NCBI GenBank assembly: GCA_016719635.1
Contig: JADJYT010000012.1
Coordinates: 16,405 to 80,404, forward strand
Reading direction: 5' to 3'
DNA from: Sphingobacteriales bacterium
Lineage (GTDB): Bacteria; Bacteroidota; Bacteroidia; Chitinophagales; JADIYW01
DNA: 64,000 nucleotides
Under the pieces are notes generated by a model, which searched no databases, was not told where the DNA came from, and saw only the letters and a list, made by a program, of their open reading frames with translations. Every line of letters begins with the position of its first letter. The stretch's first letter is position 1. Positions 52,181 to 61,618 of the stretch are shown piece by piece. Both the position numbers and the translations under genes were made by a program.

Positions 52181-53338
52181 TTATGGACAAGTAATTGCTG
52201 TACGAACAAGATTGCCGCTGTTATCAATCGTTACTCTCCAACAATTGCCATTTGGCGATTTTAAGATGATACCTGATGCAATATCTGTAATATTAACATC
52301 ACCACCAGTAACTGTTAACTTTGACTTAGGGTTACTGTTACCAATGCCTATGTTACCATTGGACAAAATACGTAATCTTTCATTGTAAGATGTTAGTGTT
52401 TGCCCTGTATTAAATACTAACCCATTATTTTGACAAGTTATTCTTACACTTGTATCACTTGTAGATATAAAATCAATATGTGCCAAATCATTTTTTCGTC
52501 TTAAGATCAATGCACCATCAGTACCACCTATATATGTGAAATTTGTAGTATCTGAATTAGATGACCTGACATCACCTTTAACATCTAATTTAACATGAGG
52601 TTGGTTAGTGCCTATTCCCATTCTTCCGTTCTTATTAAATGTAAATTGGTCCCATTTCCATTTATTCAAAACAGTTGAATCATAAGTTGAAATAGTTAAA
52701 TATCCACCAAATGATTTATCATAAGCTAGTCTCATGTCTGCATCTTTACGCGTAAATAAAGTGTCCGTGAAATCTAAGTACGGATATGGGGCAGATAACT
52801 CCAATGTACCATAACCAATACCAGTGCCAAATTTATTATAAGGAGGAGGAGAAATCAAGGCATTGGTTCTGTTAAAAACAAGATTCATATTAGAATTACC
52901 AAAATTGAATATTGTATCTTTCCAAGAACTACCATTAGATGCTTTAGATGCATATAATGCATAGGGCACACTCATTAACTGCTGAGCTCCAACAGATACA
53001 TAAGCAGTACCACCAGCAGGGTCTACTAATGTTTCTGCAAAATAAGAGCCATTACCCCAATTAATATTAGCAAAAGTACCGGTAACCACCGTACCCTGTC
53101 CAATTACAAAATTAACCAAGCCAAACTGATTGGTAGAAACTGCATGTGTTTCAGCATAAACAATAGTACCTGTAGCACTGGTTGAGCGTATATTGATTTT
53201 AATACCAACATTGGTATTAGCCAAGACTGTCCCCGACGTGTTTCTTACTACTGTCTGATAATTGATACCTTGCGGAGCTTGTGCTACTAAAGACAATGTG
53301 ATTGTTAAAAAAAGCACCAATGAGATGATTGATTTCAT
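52181..53338 (-). CDS. Exported tail-fibre-like beta protein
   Basis: A 385-aa protein with a signal peptide (cut near LVAQA). The N-terminal domain APQGINYQTVVRNTSGTVL ... LMSVPYALYASKA is common in Bacteroidota surface proteins, next to collagen-like or tail-fibre-like regions. The middle has repeated motifs of the type GIGTNQPHVKLDVKGDV and GIGNSNPKSKLTVTGG, as in phage tail fibres. The C-terminus is SPNGNCWRVTIDNSGNLV. It lacks the usual T9SS tail. A surface adhesin is likely. It sits between the T9SS protein and the small unknown gene. Confidence 0.75.
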   Translation of the reverse strand: MKSIISLVLFLTITLSLVAQAPQGINYQTVVRNTSGTVLANTNVGIKINIRSTSATGTIVYAETHAVSTNQFGLVNFVIGQGTVVTGTFANINWGNGSYFAETLVDPAGGTAYVSVGAQQLMSVPYALYASKASNGSSWKDTIFNFGNSNMNLVFNRTNALISPPPYNKFGTGIGYGTLELSAPYPYLDFTDTLFTRKDADMRLAYDKSFGGYLTISTYDSTVLNKWKWDQFTFNKNGRMGIGTNQPHVKLDVKGDVRSSNSDTTNFTYIGGTDGALILRRKNDLAHIDFISTSDTSVRITCQNNGLVFNTGQTLTSYNERLRILSNGNIGIGNSNPKSKLTVTGGDVNITDIASGIILKSPNGNCWRVTIDNSGNLVRTAITCP

Positions 53339-53357
53339 AGATTATTATTTAAAAAAA

Positions 53358-53843
53358 TTAATTATTTGATTTTTCAATTTTGTAGGTATTTATAAGTCCT
53401 TTCGTTTCATCAGTCAATTGTAAGATATAGGTTCCGGATGCAAGCTTTGATACATCAATATTTTGCATTTCAACATCATTACCCATTTTACTATACCATA
53501 TTAGCTGACCATTTATATCATACAAATTGAGATGCAGATTAGAATTGTAGTGCTTAGAAAGCTGAATCTGTAATTTATCCGAAGTAGGGTTTGGGAATAC
53601 ATTGATGCTTACATCTAACTGAGCAGTTATAATGCCTGTTGGAATATTATAATTATTCTGTTGAAAGCCTTGCGTTAGTCTTATTGTTGCATTTTGCACT
53701 GTAAAAGTAATTGGCTCACCTATTGTATTATCAATTAATACCTGTGCATTTGATAAACTCTTACCAGATGTTGAAAATGCTGTCTGAGCATTCAATATTC
53801 TTATCTGTAATAAGATTATGATAATCAATAATTTTATTTTCAT
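53358..53843 (-). CDS. Small T9SS-sorted secreted protein
   Basis: A 161-aa protein with a signal peptide (cut near LNAQT). A short conserved segment SLSNAQVLIDNTIGEPITF is often seen just before type IX sorting domains. The C-terminal type A sorting domain has INVFPNPTSDKLQIQLS ... YILQLTDETKG. Little remains besides the sorting domain, so it may be a remnant or a carrier for surface display. It is 20 bases upstream of the tail-fibre-like gene. Confidence 0.82.
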   Translation of the reverse strand: MKIKLLIIIILLQIRILNAQTAFSTSGKSLSNAQVLIDNTIGEPITFTVQNATIRLTQGFQQNNYNIPTGIITAQLDVSINVFPNPTSDKLQIQLSKHYNSNLHLNLYDINGQLIWYSKMGNDVEMQNIDVSKLASGTYILQLTDETKGLINTYKIEKSNN

Positions 53844-53870
53844 TTCTATTGTAGTTAAAATTGATAATGA

Positions 53871-54074
53871 TTATAATGTCACCAACTCATACGACTCACC
53901 CAAGTCCGTAAATATTTTATGATTGTCATACTCTTTCTTTACAACATTAATAAAATCATCTGCTTTTTTATTATCATTAGCTTCAAATTCACATTCTAGC
54001 AATAATTTTGATTCAGTAATCTTACCTTCTTTCTCAGACTTGAGAGTTTGAATCTTAAATTTATATTTCCTCAT
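53871..54074 (-). CDS. Small protein of unknown function
   Basis: A 67-aa charged protein without a signal peptide (MRKYKFKIQTLKSEKEG ... ELVTL), probably an alpha/beta fold. It is the first gene of the minus-strand group and is divergent from the HTH protein gene. The shared 94-base region contains repeated TGCAATTTA words. Function unknown. Confidence 0.55.
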   Translation of the reverse strand: MRKYKFKIQTLKSEKEGKITESKLLLECEFEANDNKKADDFINVVKKEYDNHKIFTDLGESYELVTL

Positions 54075-54090
54075 AGTGATTCTATTATTA

Positions 54091-54174
54091 TATGCAATTT
54101 ACTATTTTTCTCATTTATGTGCAATTTATGTGTAATATATTTTACATATATGGGCAGAAATTTGCATAATGCAA
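54091..54174. promoter_or_regulatory. Candidate operator region of the HTH gene
   Basis: Two direct copies of TGCAATTTA lie around 54091-54129 and a perfect palindrome TTGCAT-A-ATGCAA at 54162-54174 overlaps the start codon of the HTH gene. The TGCAA core is common to all. This looks like a binding site for a regulator, perhaps the HTH protein itself. Confidence 0.45.
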
Positions 54175-54516
54175 CATAAAGGAGAAATAGTAGAGAAAGC
54201 TGTACGGGAAAGTGGTATACCTATCAGCAAAGTTGCAAAGACGTTAGGTAAGAACAGAAGATGGATGTACCATACTTTTAAAAGCAATAATATTTCCATT
54301 GATGTGATTTTAGAAATTGGGAAAATCATACATCATGATTTTTCAAAAGACATCAAGGGTTTGATTAAATACAAACTTGCATCTGACCAATCAGATGAAG
54401 ACATGGAAAATAAAGCTGAATTCTGGAAAAATAAATATGTAGAACTCTTAGAAAAATATAACGAACTTCTGATTACATATAATAAAGCCCCTGAACAAAA
54501 TACTAAAAAGAAATAG
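54169..54516 (+). CDS. Helix-turn-helix protein with coiled-coil tail
   Basis: A 115-aa protein. Residues about 5-45 form a helix-turn-helix (IVEKAVRESGIPISKVAKTLG, continuing with KNRRWMYHTF). This is of the phage-regulator/Cro type, similar to small Bacteroidota XRE-like proteins. The C-terminal half is a coiled-coil-like charged stretch (FWKNKYVELLEKYNELL). The start codon lies in a palindrome. It is divergent from the minus-strand accessory group and probably controls it or itself. Confidence 0.75.
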   Translation: MQHKGEIVEKAVRESGIPISKVAKTLGKNRRWMYHTFKSNNISIDVILEIGKIIHHDFSKDIKGLIKYKLASDQSDEDMENKAEFWKNKYVELLEKYNELLITYNKAPEQNTKKK

Positions 54517-54563
54517 ATTGCTTCACTTCGTTCGCAATGACGACTTCGTACCTCGCAATGACG
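54515..54563. repeat. Dispersed palindromic repeat copy near carA
   Basis: AGATTGCTTCACTTCGTTCGC, AATGACGAC and CCTCGCAATGACG repeat the arms of the element at 49974-50038. It fills the short gap between the HTH gene stop and the carA stop. Confidence 0.6.
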
Positions 54564-54566
54564 TTT

Positions 54567-55655
54567 TTAACTCATCATCTTCATAAAATCATCGAATAGA
54601 TATCTGGAGTCGTGCGGGCCGGGTGCGGCTTCCGGGTGGTATTGAACCGAGAACGCTTTTTTGCCTAATACTTCCAGTCCTTCCACCGAATTATCGTTGA
54701 GGTTAATGTGGGTTAATCTGGCTTTATCGGAATTTTTTAAGGCCTCCATATCCACCGCAAAGCCGTGGTTCTGTGTGGTGATTTCACATTTGCCGGTTTT
54801 AAGGTTGATGACGGGATGGTTGCCGCCGCGGTGGCCGTGATGCAATTTGTAGGTAGGAATTCCTACGGCACGTGCCAGTAACTGGTTGCCGAGGCAAATA
54901 CCAAACAAAGGTTTGTCTTCTGCTAAAATTTGTTTTACGGTTTCCACCGCATAATCCATGGCTGCCGGGTCGCCCGGGCCGTTGGAGATGAAATAACCAT
55001 TCGGCTGAAAATCCTTCAGTTCGGCAATGGATGTTTTTGCGGGAAAAACCTTGATATAGCAATCCCTGTTTTCAAAATTGCGGAGGATATTTTTCTTAAT
55101 GCCAAAATCCAGTGCGGCTATTTTGTATTTTGCCGTCGGCTCTCCCACTGTATACGCCGCCGGAGTGGTTACCTTTGAGGAAAGTTCCAATCCTTCCATG
55201 GACGGGACTTTCTTCAGTTCGTTCTTCAGAAAATCAACGTCTGTATTTTCTGAAGAGACGATGGCATTCATCGCACCCTTTTCCCTCACATGACGAACGA
55301 CTGCGCGGGTGTCGATTCCGGTGATTCCCACGAGGTTATTATCGATAAAATAATCCTCAATGGAAATGTCCGCCTGCCTGCGGGAATAGCTGTTGGTATA
55401 TTCACGGCAAATCAGGCCGGAGATTTGTATGTGTTCCGACTCTTCTTCCTCCTTTCTGATTCCGTAATTGCCCACATGTACATTGGTAGAAATCAGCAAT
55501 TGTCCAAAATAGCTGGGGTCTGTGAATAATTCCAGGTAGCCCGTCATGGAGGTATTGAAACAAATCTCTCCGGTGGCAGTTCCTATTTTACCGCAGGCAA
55601 AGCCCGCATAAGAAGTTCCGTCTTCGAGCAGCAAGAGGGCGGGAATAGATGGCAT
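54567..55655 (-). CDS. carA: Carbamoyl-phosphate synthase small subunit
   Basis: Glutaminase subunit that supplies ammonia for carbamoyl phosphate (arginine and pyrimidine synthesis). 362 aa. The N-terminal CPSase small domain has FNTSMTGYLELFTDPSY. The C-terminal class I amidotransferase domain has the nucleophile Cys254 in FGICLGNQLLA and the His/Glu pair in QYHPEAAPGP. The large subunit gene is not in the window. Confidence 0.97.
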   Translation of the reverse strand: MPSIPALLLLEDGTSYAGFACGKIGTATGEICFNTSMTGYLELFTDPSYFGQLLISTNVHVGNYGIRKEEEESEHIQISGLICREYTNSYSRRQADISIEDYFIDNNLVGITGIDTRAVVRHVREKGAMNAIVSSENTDVDFLKNELKKVPSMEGLELSSKVTTPAAYTVGEPTAKYKIAALDFGIKKNILRNFENRDCYIKVFPAKTSIAELKDFQPNGYFISNGPGDPAAMDYAVETVKQILAEDKPLFGICLGNQLLARAVGIPTYKLHHGHRGGNHPVINLKTGKCEITTQNHGFAVDMEALKNSDKARLTHINLNDNSVEGLEVLGKKAFSVQYHPEAAPGPHDSRYLFDDFMKMMS

Positions 55656-55770
55656 TATAAGGCAGAATTTAAAATAACCTGTATCGAAATTGACATCCCA
55701 AAATTAACGCTGAAAAACTACTTTAACAAATTATGGCCTAAAAAGATATAAGCATTCACCTTAATTTAAA

Positions 55771-58728
55771 TTACCTGTGGATAATGAACTTGCCGGTATA
55801 AACATCAGCCTCCGTCTGAATGCTCAGTATAAACAGGCCGGATGGCAAATCAGAAACATTGATCATCAATACATCGTTGTAGGCATTGGCTATAAATGGC
55901 GCATTCATGGCCTTCCCGTTGATATCAAAAACAACGGCACCTGCTATTCGCCTACCAGCCGGCCACTTCACTGCAATATAATGGACGGCTGGATTCGGGT
56001 AGATCCTAAGCAAAAGAGCATTCAATTCATGCTGTATAAATCCGGAAGCAATCAGGGTGTCCGACTGATGCAGGCCGTCAAACGAAATATTATCAATGAA
56101 TAATATTGAATTACCCTTCACCGAATAGGTCACATTATCGTTAATGGACGTGATACTTATATTTGCACTGTCAGGAACAACAGTTGAATCATCATAGAAG
56201 ATACGAACGGAAAAAGGCTTGTAAACTGTATCATTATCCCACAGTTCAATGGCTCCTTTACCGACCTGAGCACCTGCCTTATATACATTAACACTTACCT
56301 GAGCAGTATCACCGTCCGGATTGAATATATAGTAACCGTTTAGTGAAGAGACACGCCCGTTAACCGGAAATATGGGGCCATAAATATCATTCCCTCCTTC
56401 CACATGGGATTGCATTACACCGGGATTATGCAAGGAAAGAAGATTCTGAACCTTCGCTGCATACTGTCCGTGCTGCGCTTTGTCAGTACGAACTACCGTT
56501 TGTGGCAGGTTGATTCGATTACGACGGTCAAACGTCATCCAGGATATCGGGTATTGGGTAATTATGTTTGTCAATTCTTCAAACCCCGGGTTGGGCACAT
56601 TTTGAGTTGTTCCCGTAAACGAGACATTGTCGATTTCCAGTCTATTATCGGGGTTAACCGTTAATCCAAACAACGGATCATTGGAAACAAATGCGAGAAT
56701 GACTGAATCCGGTAACGTGGTGGAATCTGTATAAAATATAGGAAACGCCTTGCGAACAAATGCTCCATGTGTGCTGTCCTGAATATAGAAGGCTTGCTGT
56801 GCAATAGAAATCCCGTTCTTTTTAAGTATAATAAAAACCAATGCAGGATAACCTGACAGTAATGCTGATTTATAATGAACCGCGAGACTATCCGGACGGG
56901 CAGTAAACGGCACGCCGCCAACAGGAAAGTTATTGGAAATCGTACCCATCAATACCACTCCAAAACCGTCCTTATTATCCCTGCCATCCATGATGATTGA
57001 CCTGGAGCCATCAAAGGAGACACCTACTCTGATACTATAGGATAACCAATCCTTTAACGTAACCAATGTATCTTCCCCCCAAAACTCAAAATCAAAATTA
57101 GGGATAGGATTCGCTCCGATATAGAACTGCCTAAGTTCACCCAGGGAACTGTCAGTGCCTGCCGTTGCCTTTACCCTGTAATAGTAAATACCTTCGGACA
57201 GGGCGGGTGTGATGACAGAAACCTGCCGGTCTGAATTTCCAGAAATTGGGTTGCCAAATACGGGAATCGTATTCCCAAGTGATATTGTCTGCCCGTATTC
57301 AAAGACAACTGTTGCGCTGCTGCCGTGTGGATGTACCCTGCCAAATAACCGTACCTGATTTGTAGGATCAACAGATGCATCTCCGGTGACGGCAACCGGA
57401 AGGCCAATGGTGAACGAAAGGATAATACCGGCGGAATCTCCACCCGGTCCCGATGCCCGTATTCGAAAATAATACCTTCCGGGACTCAGGCTAGATGTCG
57501 TCGCGGATACCGACTGGAATGAGTTCCCGGCAATTGAATCCGGAGTGATTTGCGTGCTGTTTTCAAAGGCAATTGTTGTACCATATTCGAATGCAACATG
57601 CGTGTTGATTCCGTTAGGATTTACAGAACCTGAAAAACGAACGGAGTTATCTGAAAATAGGGTTACGCTATCTGTTCTTACCGATGGCGCCGTCGGCAAA
57701 TCTTCCGTATAAACAAAATATTTCCCCCATTCTCCTCCAAAAGCGCCGGTATAGGTATTGAAAAAATGGACTGTTCTCAGGTTCCGTATCGTATCATTGA
57801 TGGAATCAGGCAATGCAAAGGTATTCCAGGTATTTCCGCCGTCTGTGGTGGCTTTAATGACTCCTTTATTTCCAACGGCGAATCCATGCAGGGCATCCTT
57901 GAATCCAATGTCGTTTAATATTTCCTGATTATCTGCATCCACTATCGTATTCCAGGTATTTCCGCCGTCCGTAGTTTGCAGGATAGTTTGTTTCAGCCCA
58001 AACTCGCTGCCGCCAACAATAAATCCAACCGAGGCATTCTTAAAATAGACTTTATTAAAATCTCTGGCTGATACAGCACCCGGTATTGAAACAACATTCC
58101 AGTTTGTTCCGCCATTGGTTGTCTTTAGTAGTGTCCCGCCTTTGCCTACGGCAAAGCCAGTTGTTGCAGAAATAAAACAGACAGACGTCAGCCAGTGTCC
58201 ATTCATATCTCGCTGTACAGACCAGGTGGTACCACCATCGCTTGTTTTCAGAATAGTCTGAACAGTATCATCCTGTCCTCCCACCACAAATCCTTCTTTC
58301 GAATTAACAAAATAAGTACCGTTAAAATCCCGCTCACGCACGGATAAGGGCAAATATCTATTGAGATAAAACCAGGAATTAGAGGTATTAATGGTCTTCA
58401 ATACGGCTCCCTGCCACCCTACAACATAGCCTATGGTATGTGTCGGAAACGATACATCCGTAAAACGGAGAGCAGTTGTATCATAATCATTGTAAATATC
58501 AATATCCAGGCCTCTGTTGGTATAACGTATAATATTATTGGTCGACTGAAGCCCCCCGGCAACAATATCCGTATTGGCATCAATATATCTGATTGCCTGA
58601 ACAGATCTGGCATGTATTATGCCGACCGACTGCCATCTGCCCTGCGCAAAAGAATCTACTCTGAGCAGGCAAACTAAAACAGCAATCCATACGCCGCCCA
58701 TCCTTAAAAAACATTTGCACTCACGCAT
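55771..58728 (-). CDS. Large T9SS-secreted protein with Ycf48/BNR-like propeller
   Basis: A 985-aa exported protein. After a signal peptide come Ycf48/BNR-type repeats with Asp-box motifs (TSDGGTTW, TTNGGTNW, TTDGGNTW twice), about residues 30-345. Two similar modules (FSGSVNPNGINTHVAFEYG and FGRVHPHGSSATVVFEYG) resemble fibronectin-like repeats. Two jelly-roll-like modules (NFDFEFWG, NPGFEEL) follow. The C-terminal type A sorting domain has RIYPNPAVHYIAVKW. It is probably displayed on the surface; the ligand is unknown. It is a single gene, AT-poorer than the accessory groups. Confidence 0.82.
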   Translation of the reverse strand: MRECKCFLRMGGVWIAVLVCLLRVDSFAQGRWQSVGIIHARSVQAIRYIDANTDIVAGGLQSTNNIIRYTNRGLDIDIYNDYDTTALRFTDVSFPTHTIGYVVGWQGAVLKTINTSNSWFYLNRYLPLSVRERDFNGTYFVNSKEGFVVGGQDDTVQTILKTSDGGTTWSVQRDMNGHWLTSVCFISATTGFAVGKGGTLLKTTNGGTNWNVVSIPGAVSARDFNKVYFKNASVGFIVGGSEFGLKQTILQTTDGGNTWNTIVDADNQEILNDIGFKDALHGFAVGNKGVIKATTDGGNTWNTFALPDSINDTIRNLRTVHFFNTYTGAFGGEWGKYFVYTEDLPTAPSVRTDSVTLFSDNSVRFSGSVNPNGINTHVAFEYGTTIAFENSTQITPDSIAGNSFQSVSATTSSLSPGRYYFRIRASGPGGDSAGIILSFTIGLPVAVTGDASVDPTNQVRLFGRVHPHGSSATVVFEYGQTISLGNTIPVFGNPISGNSDRQVSVITPALSEGIYYYRVKATAGTDSSLGELRQFYIGANPIPNFDFEFWGEDTLVTLKDWLSYSIRVGVSFDGSRSIIMDGRDNKDGFGVVLMGTISNNFPVGGVPFTARPDSLAVHYKSALLSGYPALVFIILKKNGISIAQQAFYIQDSTHGAFVRKAFPIFYTDSTTLPDSVILAFVSNDPLFGLTVNPDNRLEIDNVSFTGTTQNVPNPGFEELTNIITQYPISWMTFDRRNRINLPQTVVRTDKAQHGQYAAKVQNLLSLHNPGVMQSHVEGGNDIYGPIFPVNGRVSSLNGYYIFNPDGDTAQVSVNVYKAGAQVGKGAIELWDNDTVYKPFSVRIFYDDSTVVPDSANISITSINDNVTYSVKGNSILFIDNISFDGLHQSDTLIASGFIQHELNALLLRIYPNPAVHYIAVKWPAGRRIAGAVVFDINGKAMNAPFIANAYNDVLMINVSDLPSGLFILSIQTEADVYTGKFIIHR

Positions 58729-58838
58729 ATATATAACTTGCTTAATTCCAGTATAAAGTTAATCACTAAAACCATTATGATGACTGACATAAATCATGCA
58801 ATATTTTAACCATCGAGCCAGCACCTTCGTTTAAACTA

Positions 58839-58869
58839 AAAGAGGATAGCAAAAAATGCTATCCTCTTT
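58839..58869. terminator. Terminator of the ribosomal/rpoA operon
   Basis: AAAGAGGATAGCA (58839-58851) and TGCTATCCTCTTT (58857-58869) form a perfect 13-bp stem with a 5-base loop. On the minus strand it lies 26 bases beyond the rplQ stop and is followed by a T-rich stretch. Confidence 0.85.
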
Positions 58870-58894
58870 ATATCCTGTTCAGATGATTTTTTAC

Positions 58895-59431
58895 TTATTC
58901 CTCCGTTTTCTCTTCGGGTGTTGCAGACGTTTCATCAGCAACAGCTGCATCCTCTTTCACTTCCGTTGCATTTTCTTCCACGACCTGAGCTGTTTCCGCT
59001 TTTTTAGCAGCACCCGCACGACGTGTTTTCTTCTTAGGCTCAGCCGATTTTTCAGTTTTTGGTTTATAAGTTTCGTTGAAATCCACCAACTCAATGATTG
59101 CCATTTCAGCAGCATCTCCCAATCTCGTACCCAAACGAACGATTCTTGTATATCCGCCGGGTCTGTTGCCTACTTTTGGCGATACTACATCAAACAATTC
59201 CTTTGTAGCTTCTTTGTCCTGCAGATAACTGAACACCTCTCTGCGGGAATGCGTCGTATTGTCTTTTGCCTTTGTAATTAAAGGTTCAACATACCCTCTC
59301 AGTTCTTTAGCCTTTGCTATCGTCGTTTCAATTCGTTTATGAACGAATAATGCTGAAGATAAATTTTTCAGCAACGCTGCCCTGTGCCCGTATTTTCTGC
59401 CTAAGTGATTTATTTTATTTCCGTGTCTCAT
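58895..59431 (-). CDS. rplQ: 50S ribosomal protein L17
   Basis: Large-subunit protein at the end of the alpha operon. The core (MRHGNKINHLGRKYGHR ... GGYTRIVRLGTRLGDAAEMAIIEL) is complete. It is followed by a Lys/Ala/Glu-rich tail of about 55 residues that makes it 178 aa, against about 127 in E. coli. Such tails are usual in Bacteroidota. It is followed by a strong hairpin terminator. Confidence 0.97.
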   Translation of the reverse strand: MRHGNKINHLGRKYGHRAALLKNLSSALFVHKRIETTIAKAKELRGYVEPLITKAKDNTTHSRREVFSYLQDKEATKELFDVVSPKVGNRPGGYTRIVRLGTRLGDAAEMAIIELVDFNETYKPKTEKSAEPKKKTRRAGAAKKAETAQVVEENATEVKEDAAVADETSATPEEKTEE

Positions 59432-59515
59432 CTTTTTATTTTTTGTATGAAGTATTCTTGCATGAAGTATGCAGTAACGGTCTACTGCCTATTTATTACT
59501 AAATACCATCCTTCA

Positions 59516-60511
59516 TTAGTCGTCTAATTTATATTTTGATAGATCCATGCCGAAGTGCATTCCTTTTTCGATGATCAGCTCTTCGATTTCCACTAAAGAT
59601 TTACGTCCAAAGTTTCTGAATTTCAATAATTCATTGGTATCATACTGAACCAATTCGGATAAGGAATTGATCTTAGCCGCTTTTAAGCAATTGTATGCAC
59701 GAACGGATAAATCTAAATCTTCCAGAGGCGTTTTCAAGATCTTACGCATGTGTAAGATGTGCTCGTCCACCACTTCTTCCTGGCCTTTTTCCTCAGAGTC
59801 AAACGTAATGTTTTCATCAGATACCAGCATCAGGTGCTGAATCAGGATTTTAGCCGCCTCTTTTACGGCATCTTCCGGATGGATGGTACCGTCTGTTTTT
59901 ACGTCGATAATTAACTTTTCAAAATCCGTACGTTGCTCCACACGGGTATTCTCGATTTTGTAACGTACGTTCTTGATAGGCGTATAGATAGAATCTACCG
60001 GAATCAAGCCAACGATGGAATTGTCTACGTAATGCTCTTCAGCGGCCACATAGCCTCTTCCTTTGCCTATGGAAATTTCCAGTTCAATCTGAACATTCTT
60101 TTCCATGTTGCAAATCACCAGTTCGGGATTGGTCACCGCAAAAACATTGGTATGCGCCTCGATATCACCGGCGGTGAATTGCTCTTTATTTTTCAGGGAG
60201 ATATAGATTTTTTCAAATCCTGCATCTGCATCCTGTAATACCCTCTTTAAACGAACTTGTTTGATATTCAACACGATTTCCGTTACATCTTCGATAACAC
60301 CCTTGATGGTAGAAAACTCATGGTTGATACCGGCAATTTTGATAGCTGTAATAGCGTATCCTTCTAATGAAGACAACAACACCCTGCGCAGTGCATTACC
60401 TATGGTATTTCCAAAACCTGGTTCGAGCGGTGCGAATTCAAAGGTACCTTCGAAGTCGGTTGCTTTCTGTAAAAGAATCTTATCCGGTTTTTGAAACGAT
60501 AAAATAGCCAT
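59516..60511 (-). CDS. rpoA: DNA-directed RNA polymerase subunit alpha
   Basis: 331-aa alpha subunit with the N-terminal dimerisation domain (GNALRRVLLSSLEGYAITA) and the C-terminal domain with helix-hairpin-helix-like pairs (LSVRAYNCLKAAKINSLSEL, continuing to FRNFGRKSLVEI). Both domains are complete. It sits between rpsD and rplQ as in most alpha operons. Confidence 0.98.
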   Translation of the reverse strand: MAILSFQKPDKILLQKATDFEGTFEFAPLEPGFGNTIGNALRRVLLSSLEGYAITAIKIAGINHEFSTIKGVIEDVTEIVLNIKQVRLKRVLQDADAGFEKIYISLKNKEQFTAGDIEAHTNVFAVTNPELVICNMEKNVQIELEISIGKGRGYVAAEEHYVDNSIVGLIPVDSIYTPIKNVRYKIENTRVEQRTDFEKLIIDVKTDGTIHPEDAVKEAAKILIQHLMLVSDENITFDSEEKGQEEVVDEHILHMRKILKTPLEDLDLSVRAYNCLKAAKINSLSELVQYDTNELLKFRNFGRKSLVEIEELIIEKGMHFGMDLSKYKLDD

Positions 60512-60576
60512 ATATTAAGTTTATTTTTAATGAAGAAAAAAGAATGAAAACTTCGTAAAGCCCTTCATCCAGTTTA

Positions 60577-61185
60577 TTATTTAGAATACAATTCGACAAT
60601 CAGCTGTTCTTTAATCGTCTCCGGTATCTGGTCTCTGTTTGGAATCTCCACATACTTACCCTCCAGTTTCTCCGTATTCAGTTCCAGCCAGCCGTATTTT
60701 TTTACCCTGCCTGATTTCAGCGTATCCTGTACGATATCCAGTTCCTTGGATTTCTCACGGATACTTACCACATCACCCAGTTTTACCGTTGCAGAAGGGA
60801 TATTAACGATTCTTCCGTTAACGGTGATATGTTTGTGATTTACCAACTGACGCGCTGCGCTTCTGGTAGGGGCAAATCCCAAACGATACACCGTATTGTC
60901 CAGACGCTGCTCGAGCAAACGCAATAAGTTCTCACCTGTAACACCATGTTTACGGGCAGCTTCCTCAAATGTTTTGTAGAACTGTCTTTCCAACACACCA
61001 TACGTGTATTTCGCTTTCTGTTTTTCTTTCAACTGAACAGCATACTCCGATTTCGTTGAACGTTTTCTGGAGTTACCGTGCTGTCCCGGAGCATATTTTC
61101 TTTTCTCAAAAGCTTTATCGTATCCGTAGATAGCTTCTCCGAAACTTCTTGATTTTTTAGTACGTGGACCTGTATATCTTGCCAT
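60577..61185 (-). CDS. rpsD: 30S ribosomal protein S4
   Basis: 202-aa primary 16S rRNA-binding protein. The N-terminal region has YGVLERQFYKTFEEA and the S4 RNA-binding domain has LEQRLDNTVYRLGFAPTRSA ... HKHITVNGRI. In many bacteria S4 also represses this operon. It is 65 bases upstream of rpoA. Confidence 0.98.
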   Translation of the reverse strand: MARYTGPRTKKSRSFGEAIYGYDKAFEKRKYAPGQHGNSRKRSTKSEYAVQLKEKQKAKYTYGVLERQFYKTFEEAARKHGVTGENLLRLLEQRLDNTVYRLGFAPTRSAARQLVNHKHITVNGRIVNIPSATVKLGDVVSIREKSKELDIVQDTLKSGRVKKYGWLELNTEKLEGKYVEIPNRDQIPETIKEQLIVELYSK

Positions 61186-61205
61186 TGTATATTACTTCTA
61201 TAATG

Positions 61206-61598
61206 TTAAACTCTTCTTCTTTTAGGCGGACGGCAGCCGTTGTGCGGTAAAGGTGTCACATCACGGATGACAGTTACTTCGATGCCCGCATTTCCGATAG
61301 TACGGATAGATGACTCTCTTCCGCCTCCGGGGCCTTTCACAAATACTTCCACTCTTCTCAAGCCTGCTTCATAAGCTTTCTGACCTGCATCCTGTGCCGC
61401 CATCTGTGCTGCGTACGGAGTGCTCTTTTTAGAACCTCTGAAACCGCATTTTCCGGCACTGGACCATGAAATCACCTGTCCGCCCTTGTTGGTATAGGAG
61501 ATGATGATATTATTGAAAGTAGCCTTGATATAAGCATAGCCTTCGGCTTCTACTTTCACCACTCTCTTCTTTGTTGTCTTTTTTGTTGCTGTTGCCAT
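61206..61598 (-). CDS. rpsK: 30S ribosomal protein S11
   Basis: 130-aa protein of the small-subunit platform. A basic N-terminal tail (MATATKKTTKKRVVK) precedes the core with the conserved VFVKGPGGGRESSIR and the C-terminal PLPHNGCRPPKRRRV. It lies between rpsM and rpsD. Confidence 0.98.
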   Translation of the reverse strand: MATATKKTTKKRVVKVEAEGYAYIKATFNNIIISYTNKGGQVISWSSAGKCGFRGSKKSTPYAAQMAAQDAGQKAYEAGLRRVEVFVKGPGGGRESSIRTIGNAGIEVTVIRDVTPLPHNGCRPPKRRRV

Positions 61599-61618
61599 TG
61601 ACTTAGACTTACAATTTA

